DNA of 64,000 nucleotides. Origin: Mahella sp. GTDB lineage: Bacteria > Bacillota > Clostridia > Mahellales > Mahellaceae. The notes beneath the pieces were generated by a model that saw only the letters and a program-made list of their open reading frames with translations, was not told the DNA's origin and did no database searches. Location: NCBI RefSeq assembly GCF_020054945.1, contig NZ_JAIHAU010000001.1, positions 29,653-93,652 on the forward strand, in the 5' to 3' direction. Numbering within the stretch: position 1 is the first letter of the stretch; the number at the start of each line of letters is the position of its first letter. Made by a program: the position numbers and the translations under genes. This document shows, in pieces, positions 8,963-15,640 of the stretch.

Positions 8963-8991
8963 AGAATATCACATTTTGCAACAAAAAGCAA
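8963..8991 (-). promoter_or_regulatory. Candidate sigma-A promoter before the isomerase gene
   Basis: TTGCTT (8986-8991) and TATTCT (8963-8968) are spaced by 17 bases; a TATAAT overlaps at 8958-8963. This would let the 8942-4596 genes be transcribed separately from the dehydratase genes upstream. The 8943-9060 gap holds no gene. Confidence 0.4.
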
Positions 8992-9060
8992 TATGATGGT
9001 TGAAATTTTATTGATTTTTTCCATACTAACCTATAATTATATCAAATCTACCGCTTTTAT

Positions 9061-10221
9061 TTACACAGAGCAAGCTATCTGATATATACCAGTCTCGCAA
9101 AAACCCAACATCTCGGCCTTGGTAAGTTTACCGCCGACTACCTTCAGTATTTCGTCGTATATTTTCAAGCCCATGCTTTCTATAGTATCTTGCCCTGTTA
9201 ATATAGTACCTGCATTTATATCTATATTATCCAGCATTTTTGAATAGGTATCCGGGTTACCGGTTATCTTTATGACAGGTGCTATGGGATTGCCTAAAGG
9301 CGTGCCTAATCCAGTCGTAAAAGCAATTATCTGGCATCCTCCGGCCACCATGCCTGTGACTGCTTCTACATCATAACCTGGCGTATCCATTATATTCAAG
9401 CCTTTTACAGAAGGCGTATCAGCATACCCTATAACGTCTACTATAGGTGATAGGCCACCTTTATGTATGCATCCCAATGACTTCTCTTCTATGGTGGTTA
9501 AACCGCCTTCCATATTGCCCGGAGAGGGATTGCCGCCACGCAGATCAACACCCAATCGTTTTACCTCTTGCTCGACATTGGAAACTATTTTAAGTATTTT
9601 GGCCGCTACCTCTTCATTTATCGCTCTTTTGGCCAATAAATGCTCGGCACCTATAAATTCCGTCGTTTCTGAAAGAATTGACGTGCCTCCGTCTTTAACT
9701 ATCATATCGCTGGCATAGCCTAGCGCTGGATTAGCAGCAATACCTGATGTGGGATCAGAGCCACCGCATTTAGGTCCGAGAATCAATTGCGAGCTGTCGC
9801 ATTGCGTCCTCTGCTCCAGCGAGGCCTGCTCCACCATTTGGTAAGCATATTCCACGCCTTTAGCTATCGCCTTGACAGTGCCACCCTCCCTTTGTATAAT
9901 CACCGTCTTTACAGGCTTATGTCCTCTATCTTCTATTTCCTGAGCTAATATATGAGGTTGAGCTGTCTCGCAGCCAAGACCTATCAATACAACCCCGTAT
10001 ACATTCGGGTTTATGCCCAGGCCCACCAGCGTCTTTATGGTTTGTTCAGCGTCATTCCCGATCTGCCCACATCCGCGAACATTGGTAAATGTGGTTGTGC
10101 CTTTGACTTGATAGGAGATCATTCGGGCTGTTTCCGAAGAGCATGAAACGGTAGGCAGTATTAGCACATGGTTCCGCACTCCCACCCTGCCGTCACTCCT
10201 TTTATATCCCATAAACATCAT
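9061..10221 (-). CDS. UxaA-family dehydratase large subunit (altronate/galactarate dehydratase-like)
   Basis: A 386-residue large-domain member of the UxaA/GarD family. It opens with YKRSDGRVGVRNHVLILPTVSC and includes GCGQ, GLGCET, KCGGSDPTSG and FTTGLGTPLGNPIAPV segments typical of the catalytic domain, which removes water from sugar acids and uses Fe2+ or similar metal. In full-length UxaA it is fused to the small SAF domain; here the SAF domain is a separate gene upstream whose stop overlaps this start. The same split occurs in the sulfolactate sulfo-lyase SuyAB, so desulfonation cannot be excluded. AGGGGG lies about 11 bases before the ATG. Confidence 0.88.
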   Translation of the reverse strand: MMFMGYKRSDGRVGVRNHVLILPTVSCSSETARMISYQVKGTTTFTNVRGCGQIGNDAEQTIKTLVGLGINPNVYGVVLIGLGCETAQPHILAQEIEDRGHKPVKTVIIQREGGTVKAIAKGVEYAYQMVEQASLEQRTQCDSSQLILGPKCGGSDPTSGIAANPALGYASDMIVKDGGTSILSETTEFIGAEHLLAKRAINEEVAAKILKIVSNVEQEVKRLGVDLRGGNPSPGNMEGGLTTIEEKSLGCIHKGGLSPIVDVIGYADTPSVKGLNIMDTPGYDVEAVTGMVAGGCQIIAFTTGLGTPLGNPIAPVIKITGNPDTYSKMLDNIDINAGTILTGQDTIESMGLKIYDEILKVVGGKLTKAEMLGFCETGIYQIACSV

Positions 10222-10505
10222 GATCCGGTATACCCCCTTAAACTCCTGACATTATGAATATGCACATGTGCCCCAACCGGAACGTTTTGCGTGGTTTCGC
10301 CTATAGTTTCTCCGTATTTAATTACCCTCTGTCTTACCGGTATACTCACTATGGCAAATTTATGGTATTTGGGTATACTCTCTATAACTTTATAATGCAA
10401 TATGTCTTCTCCGCATCTTATATCCACAAGCTCATCAGCTTCTAAATTATCCAATGCAACAGCCACATTGTCGTCTTTATTTATAATCAACGCCTTATAG
10501 TTCAT
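10218..10505 (-). CDS. UxaA-family dehydratase small (SAF-domain) subunit
   Basis: About 95 residues forming the SAF beta-clip domain that precedes the catalytic domain in altronate and galactarate dehydratases (NKDDNVAVALDNL at the start, GETIGETTQNVPVGAHVHIHNV near the end). It pairs with the large subunit, whose ATG overlaps this stop codon. I place the start at the ATG at 10505; a GTG at 10523 is in frame but lies on top of the only plausible ribosome site (AAAGGTGGG). The DapA-like gene ends 21 bases upstream, so all three are one transcript. Confidence 0.85.
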   Translation of the reverse strand: MNYKALIINKDDNVAVALDNLEADELVDIRCGEDILHYKVIESIPKYHKFAIVSIPVRQRVIKYGETIGETTQNVPVGAHVHIHNVRSLRGYTGS

Positions 10506-10526
10506 ATATATTTCTACGCCCACCTT

Positions 10527-11420
10527 TCACAAGTATGTACGCAAGATCATCTTAAGTTCATACAATTTACTATACGGCATCCTGCCTGCTGGTATGCGGT
10601 CGGTCATATTATCCTCACTTATCATGTTGGCAGCTAATAATGCCTCTTTTATGACAGTAGAGCCCGGTTTCCACAATCCGTATAACTTCATCAGATGTGA
10701 AAGCGTTCTATTTTGGCGCTCTATCATGCTTATATTGCTGTTTTTATACTCTTTGTACAATCCGACCAATACATCGGGCGCAAAGTTAGATATGCCGCCG
10801 ATAACCCCACTTCCTCCCAGGCTTAATGTGGGCAGAAGATAATCGTCAAAGCCGCAAAATACATATATCTCCCGCTGCACACTTTGAGCTGCATCTATAA
10901 TAGTTCTTATATGACTTAAGCTGTCTATAGTATCTTTTATACCAACCACCGCCGGTATGTGTTCTATGATATTTTTAAAAACACCTGGAGTAATACAATA
11001 ACCTGTAAGGGCTGGATAATTGTAAATCATCATGGAGATATCCGAATTATTGGCTAAAAATTCATAGTATTGGTAGTATGTGTCATCTTCATAGTTAAAA
11101 TAGTAAGGGGTTATGACCACAGCATAATCGGCCCCTGCTTTAGAGGCATATTGGGTTAACTCAAGCGATTCTCGGCCATATGTGGAGCCTGTTCCTACCA
11201 ACACCTTTGCGCGATGGCTGACCTGCTTAACAGCAAAGTCAATGAATTCTTTGCGTTCATCCACTGAAAGATATGGAAACTCGCCGGTGCTACCCATAAA
11301 CAATATTCCGTTTACGCCTTTGCTTAGCAAGTATTCTACAAGATGCGATTCTGCATCATAATCAATAGATCCCTGTTTATCAAATAAGGTTACTATCGGC
11401 GTTATGACTCCCTCGAGCAT
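10527..11420 (-). CDS. DapA/NanA-family aldolase (dihydrodipicolinate synthase-like)
   Basis: A 297-residue class I TIM-barrel lyase. The Schiff-base lysine is in VVGIKDTIDS, the catalytic tyrosine in MIYNYPALTGY, and the carboxylate-binding GSTGEFPYLS segment is near residues 43-52. Members condense or cleave pyruvate with an aldehyde. Its place next to a sugar-acid dehydratase suggests cleavage of the 2-keto-3-deoxy acid the dehydratase would make, rather than lysine biosynthesis. It is the first gene of module A, with its own promoter at 11455-11483. A paralogue is at 56266-57150 in module B. Confidence 0.87.
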   Translation of the reverse strand: MLEGVITPIVTLFDKQGSIDYDAESHLVEYLLSKGVNGILFMGSTGEFPYLSVDERKEFIDFAVKQVSHRAKVLVGTGSTYGRESLELTQYASKAGADYAVVITPYYFNYEDDTYYQYYEFLANNSDISMMIYNYPALTGYCITPGVFKNIIEHIPAVVGIKDTIDSLSHIRTIIDAAQSVQREIYVFCGFDDYLLPTLSLGGSGVIGGISNFAPDVLVGLYKEYKNSNISMIERQNRTLSHLMKLYGLWKPGSTVIKEALLAANMISEDNMTDRIPAGRMPYSKLYELKMILRTYL

Positions 11421-11454
11421 GTCTTTATACTCCTTTTATCTTCTGATCGTCTTT

Positions 11455-11483
11455 ACTTTATTACTTTACAGTAATATTGTCAA
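11455..11483 (-). promoter_or_regulatory. Promoter with overlapping palindromic operator before the DapA-like gene
   Basis: TTGACA (11478-11483) and TAAAGT (11455-11460) are 17 bases apart. The spacer holds an inverted repeat ATTACT-N4-AGTAAT (11460-11475), which touches the -10 box and would suit a dimeric repressor such as a GntR-type protein. No regulator gene is adjacent. Confidence 0.55.
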
Positions 11484-11549
11484 GAGCCAACCAGTCTGGC
11501 AACCTCCATCCTCGCTTGTGTAAACAAGTATGTCGGTAGGCATTTGTTG

Positions 11550-12457
11550 TTACGGCTGTGAGGCTGCCGACGATTCCGGAAACATCTTTTTCACCACTTC
11601 ATCTACCTGTTTCATATACGGTTTCCAGTAACTTATACTATCCTTATTCATAAACCAGCCTTCCACAATATACGTATCGATAGAGGGTTCATTCGCATCA
11701 GCCATAAAATAGCCGAGACTCATTAGCTGTTGTATGTTCATATCTGTATAGGTCATCTCTTGCACCGCCTTATATATATCCATAAGCTGTTCAACGCTGA
11801 TCTGTTTTGAGGCTATCTTCCTTTTAAGATCATCTTTCATGGCCAACAAAAACCTCTGTTGCCGCTTGACGCGGTCGATATCCCCCATCGAAGAATATCG
11901 GAAACGCAAGTATTGCTGAGCCTTTTGTCCGTCCAAGACTTGTACCCCCTTGCTCAAGTCAATACCGTTCTTATGATATTCCACGTCCACATCATATTGT
12001 ACCTCTCCGATGGCATCTATAATAGGCGCAATAGCCTCCATATCCATGCCGAAATAGTGGTCGATCTTTATGCCTCCCAAAAAGTTCTCTACCGTAGCTA
12101 TGGAATTTGCAAAACCATCGCCCTTTATTCCTCCCCCGAACGGGAAAGCGTGATTGATTTTATCATGGCGTTCTTTATTGGCTATAGTAACATAGGTATC
12201 CCTGGGTATGGATAGCATGATTATTTTATGCGAGGCGAAACCGATCCTCATCACTATGATGGTATCCGTACGAAAAGAACCGAGTGAGGTTTCACGCTCT
12301 TCAGTCTTATCAAGGCCGAAAAATGCAAGCGTAATGGCGTCCTTGCCGAATGCCTGCCTCGGTTCTATGGCGCTTTCTTTTTGAAAAAACTACATCCGTA
12401 AAGCAAAAACGCTATGCACAATATTAATGCTGCGGTGGGCATAAAGCGTTTAAACAT
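11550..12457 (-). CDS. LytR-CpsA-Psr (LCP) family protein, reading frame interrupted by a -1 shift
   Basis: Reading from the ATG at 12457 (GAGGGAG upstream) gives a 30-residue lipoprotein signal: MFKRF, a hydrophobic core, and a lipobox LLYGC, then a stop at 12365-12367. The rest of the protein continues in the -1 frame from about 12389 to 11550. That part shows a complete LCP domain: RTDTIIVMRI, LSIPRDT, KINHAF, and the RFRYSSMGDIDRVKRQQ phosphate/polyprenyl-binding segment. LCP enzymes transfer polymers from undecaprenyl phosphate to peptidoglycan. The frames overlap only around a T TTT TTC run (12383-12389), the form of a ribosomal slippery site. Without a shift only a short peptide or an N-terminally truncated protein from 12254 is made. 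A true frameshift mutation or sequence error is the main alternative. Confidence 0.75.
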
Positions 12458-12502
12458 ATGATCTCCCTCTCATTCACTATATGGCCTCATTATACCATCT
12501 TT

Positions 12503-13651
12503 TTACCACAGCCACATCTCTTTCAGGCGTCTATTCACTTTCTCTATGTCAAAGTCTTCATAGCCTTGGTAACGTCCCCAATTTACCATACTTTCATGCT
12601 CCGGATGCTGTTCATCAGCGATTATTTCTAAGAACTCTTCATAGCCCGATGCGCTGCCCACATCTTCAGGAGGTGCGTTACCTTCCCCTTCTATACATGT
12701 CGCATAGTTGAGAAAATAATCATCCACAACTTTTTCAACATCTATATAATGTTCCCAATAGTCACCGAAGTCGTAAATGTACCTTAGCCTTTTGTATCGG
12801 GGAATATACTCCGAGAGCGCTACTCCCTTCTCCAATCTTGCAGGCACTATATTTTCAAATTCATATTCATCATCATCGCACGTCAATTTGACAACTGGTG
12901 TATACCCTTCCTTATGATAATCAGGGTGTTCGCTATATAAATCATCCTGAATCTTCTCATTAGCATAAATAAGAAATTCATGTAAATGGTAGTCTTTCCA
13001 TCCAAAGGCAGTCTGAATTATTTCGTGGAGAAGATCAAACGTCGTATTAAGCGGTACTATCAATTTTCTCCAAACACTTCGATTTTCAAGCTCCAATGTC
13101 ACTTTAATTACTACAGCCGTGCCGTTAAAAATCGGCTTGCCAAATAGTTTTTCCAAATCCTTATACATTTCCCTGTTCGGGTGCATATATCCGCCATTTT
13201 TACCTCTTACCAAATACCTGCTTGCCTTTATACTTGCAGCCGGTTGTGGAATGGAGTTTCCGTCCAGTAAATCAGCATAATGTTGTACGACATTGCAGGC
13301 ATTGTTCAATCTGCCTAATATGCTGCGATTCTTTGTTTTTGCATATCTAATTTCACCAGCATGGCTCAAGTACTGCTCTATAACATCATTTGTGATATTT
13401 TCCCGTTGAAATGTCTTATATATAGCAGTTGGTACGATATCATCGAATTTTTTGAAGTCTTTTGCTTTCAAGCCATAAAGTACTATAGTATAGTAGTTTT
13501 TGTCATTTAAAAGAACCACAGCCCTTCTATGGTCTATAGTTATTAAATTAGCATGCCAAGAAAAGAGAGGTTCCTCATCTGCTTGAGGCTCATGCTCAAT
13601 TTCCAACCGATCCAACAGCTTTCTCGTACATTGTATTAACATTTCATCCAC
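12503..13651 (-). CDS. Plasmid pRiA4b ORF-3-like protein with an N-terminal DUF6933-like domain
   Basis: 382 residues in two parts. The C-terminal half (about 175-360) matches the PRiA4_ORF3 family pattern: ELENRSVWRKLIVP, TFDLLHEIIQTAFGWKDYHLHEF, YIYDFGDYWEHYI and an acidic end. The N-terminal half (MLIQCTRKLLDRL, SWHANLITIDHRRAVVLLND) resembles a small domain usually found alone and of unknown function. Its role is unknown; relatives occur near mobile elements, but no transposase or repeat is present here. GTG at 13651 or ATG at 13642 could be the start; AGGAT fits the latter slightly better. It is monocistronic, with its own extended -10 promoter candidate. Confidence 0.75.
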   Translation of the reverse strand: MDEMLIQCTRKLLDRLEIEHEPQADEEPLFSWHANLITIDHRRAVVLLNDKNYYTIVLYGLKAKDFKKFDDIVPTAIYKTFQRENITNDVIEQYLSHAGEIRYAKTKNRSILGRLNNACNVVQHYADLLDGNSIPQPAASIKASRYLVRGKNGGYMHPNREMYKDLEKLFGKPIFNGTAVVIKVTLELENRSVWRKLIVPLNTTFDLLHEIIQTAFGWKDYHLHEFLIYANEKIQDDLYSEHPDYHKEGYTPVVKLTCDDDEYEFENIVPARLEKGVALSEYIPRYKRLRYIYDFGDYWEHYIDVEKVVDDYFLNYATCIEGEGNAPPEDVGSASGYEEFLEIIADEQHPEHESMVNWGRYQGYEDFDIEKVNRRLKEMWLW

Positions 13652-13715
13652 ATCCTATAATATAATATTGCTTTTCACTGAGACTGCTTCTTGCATATAG
13701 TACAACGTTAATAAT

Positions 13716-13724
13716 AGTATAGCA
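13716..13724 (-). promoter_or_regulatory. Candidate extended -10 promoter for the pRiA4b-like gene
   Basis: TGCTATACT on the minus strand is an extended -10 box about 70 bases before the start codon; no good -35 is visible. The 13652-13910 gap is otherwise empty apart from a divergent candidate promoter at 13841-13869. Confidence 0.35.
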
Positions 13725-13840
13725 TATTTCACCATTAATAGCTATCGCATCAATATTGCGATTCAGATGAGCGATTAGATTATCATAGCACCATGATTCC
13801 CGTATGACGCTCGTTTGGTGGTTGAAGATAGAAAAATATG

Positions 13841-13869
13841 TAGATAAGCGGCGCGATTTATGCTAAAAT
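13841..13869 (+). promoter_or_regulatory. Candidate extended -10 promoter for the phosphohexomutase gene
   Basis: TGCTAAAAT (13861-13869) is an extended -10 box, with a poor -35 (TAGATA, 13841-13846) at 17 bases. GAGGAGG and the GTG start follow about 25-45 bases downstream. Confidence 0.4.
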
Positions 13870-13910
13870 TATAGTATACAAAATTTCATTAAGAGGAGGC
13901 GTTACATAAA

Positions 13911-15281
13911 GTGAGCAATATAGACAGAAGTATGTTCAGACAATACGATATACGCGGCGTATTCGGTGAGGACCTGACTGAGCAGGCGGCTGTACTGCTG
14001 GGCAAGGCCTTTGGCACGTTTGCCAGACGCCATGGCAAGGACACAGTAATGGTAGGCAGAGACAACCGCTCCTCGTCATTGCCGCTGCGCGATGCCATTG
14101 TGGCAGGGTTACTATCGACCGGCTGCAGTATATTGGATATAGGGCTGGTAACCACACCGCTTTCCTATTACAGCAGGATACTATACGACATAGACCCTGC
14201 TATAATGATAACAGCCAGCCATAATCCGCCGCAGTTCAACGGCTTCAAGGTCTGCTACGGACCGGCCACGCTGTACGGCGATGATATACAGATGCTGTGC
14301 GATATGATAGAGAAGGATGATTTTATAGAGGGCAATGGCGGGACGATATCTTATGCCTACCCTATGATAGATTATATAAATATGATATGCGACAAGGTGA
14401 AGCTGGGACAGCGTAAGCTCAAGGTAGCAGTAGACTGCGGTAACGGTACGGCATCGCTGGTACACCCGCAGGCCCTGTACAGGCTGGGCTGTGACGTTAT
14501 ACCGATATACTGCGACTCGGATCCGCATTTCCCTAATCATTTCCCTGATCCGGTCAAAGCCGAAAATCTTGAGGATTTACGTAAGGTGGTATTGGACATA
14601 AAGGCTGACCTCGGCATAGGTTTCGACGGCGACGGCGACAGAATAGGTTTGATAGATGATAAGGGCAATATCATATGGGGCGATACGCTGATGGTATTGT
14701 TCTGGCGCGAGATATTGCCAAAATATCCCGGTACTACGGCTATAGTAGAGGTCAAATGTTCCCAGGCATTAGCCGAGGAGATAGAGCGTCTCGGCGGCAA
14801 GCCGATGTTCTACAAAACTGGACATTCGCTCATAAAGGCTAAAATGCGCGAGATAGGTTCGGTATTCGCAGGAGAGATGTCCGGCCATATGTTTTTTGCC
14901 GATGAGTACTACGGTTTCGACGATGCGCTGTACGCTGCCGCGCGTCTGTTGAGGATATTGTCCAATACTGAAAAATCGCTATCGGAGCTGCTATCCGATG
15001 TGCCGCGCTATCCATCCACGCCCGAGCTTAGGATACACTGTGACGATGACAAGAAATTAGGCATAGTGGAGCAGGCCAAAGCATTCTTCAAGGATAAGGG
15101 CTATCCCATCATAGATATCGATGGCGTGCGCGCTATCATAGACGGTGGATGGGGGCTTATAAGGGCATCCAATACCGGTCCTGAGATAATAGTGCGCTGC
15201 GAAGCCAAGACCGATGAGCAGTTGGAAAATATAAAGCGGATGGTATCGCAGGCTATTGCACCGCTGACATTGACCGAGTAA
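13911..15281 (+). CDS. Phosphomannomutase/phosphoglucomutase
   Basis: A 456-residue alpha-D-phosphohexomutase with four domains. The phosphoserine is Ser103 in TASHNPPQFNG, the Mg2+ loop is DGDGDR at 239-244, the sugar-specificity loop is GEMSGHMFF (about 322-330), and the C-terminal phosphate-binding loop is RASNTGPEIIVR. It interconverts hexose 1- and 6-phosphates, feeding cell wall or exopolysaccharide precursors. The GTG start has GAGGAGG about 11 bases upstream. The gene stands alone between two intergenic regions and ends at a strong bidirectional terminator. The ManB/PMM-PGM subgroup is most likely because of the GEMSGH specificity loop. Confidence 0.93.
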   Translation: MSNIDRSMFRQYDIRGVFGEDLTEQAAVLLGKAFGTFARRHGKDTVMVGRDNRSSSLPLRDAIVAGLLSTGCSILDIGLVTTPLSYYSRILYDIDPAIMITASHNPPQFNGFKVCYGPATLYGDDIQMLCDMIEKDDFIEGNGGTISYAYPMIDYINMICDKVKLGQRKLKVAVDCGNGTASLVHPQALYRLGCDVIPIYCDSDPHFPNHFPDPVKAENLEDLRKVVLDIKADLGIGFDGDGDRIGLIDDKGNIIWGDTLMVLFWREILPKYPGTTAIVEVKCSQALAEEIERLGGKPMFYKTGHSLIKAKMREIGSVFAGEMSGHMFFADEYYGFDDALYAAARLLRILSNTEKSLSELLSDVPRYPSTPELRIHCDDDKKLGIVEQAKAFFKDKGYPIIDIDGVRAIIDGGWGLIRASNTGPEIIVRCEAKTDEQLENIKRMVSQAIAPLTLTE

Positions 15282-15335
15282 ATAAAGAAAATCCCGACCG
15301 GTATGTATATTATCCGGTACGGGATTTTCTTTATT
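15281..15335. terminator. Strong bidirectional terminator
   Basis: A long stem formed by AATAAAGAAAATCCCG plus CCGG and its complement, with an interior mismatch and a 12-base AT loop, gives T-rich tails in both directions. It serves the phosphohexomutase gene (+) and the holin-like gene (-), whose stop codon lies in the arm. Confidence 0.9.
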
Positions 15336-15597
15336 TATCAGTGTTTTTCTTATTTTTCATCTCTAGATATACGGTTTTGCCGCTCTCATACAAGCCGGCT
15401 GCGCTCAGACCCAGTGCCGATCCCACCACAAAAGCGGTGGCTGGATCCTGTGGCGCGATATACAGAAAGCCTATCGCCAACCCTATAACCCATGATACCA
15501 GCGGGCCGTATTTGGCCGGCATACCGAGGGCCTTGAATACCTCGGTTATGCCCATTATAATCGGAACTATAGCTATATCGCCTATATATGCTTGCAA
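15331..15597 (-). CDS. Small holin-like membrane protein (Hol118/phage holin family 5 pattern)
   Basis: 88 residues: two hydrophobic segments (about 5-22 and 31-49, plus a third weaker one near 55-70) and a charged C-terminus rich in Lys. The layout and the motifs PAKYGPLVSWVIGLAIG and GLSAAGLYE resemble listeriophage A118-type holins. No endolysin, portal or other phage gene is nearby; instead it is the last gene after the Ca2+ ATPase. The start appears to be TTG with GAGGGGGTG nine bases upstream. A role as a small membrane partner in the operon is as likely as a phage remnant. Confidence 0.65.
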   Translation of the reverse strand: MQAYIGDIAIVPIIMGITEVFKALGMPAKYGPLVSWVIGLAIGFLYIAPQDPATAFVVGSALGLSAAGLYESGKTVYLEMKNKKNTDK

Positions 15598-15640
15598 GTC
15601 GCCAACACCCCCTCACAAGCATTATATGCGCAATATGGCG

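Noticed and set aside
12503..13651. A transposase or insertion sequence, because pRiA4b ORF-3 relatives are sometimes labelled as transposon passengers
   Set aside because: No transposase, terminal inverted repeats or target duplications were found around it.
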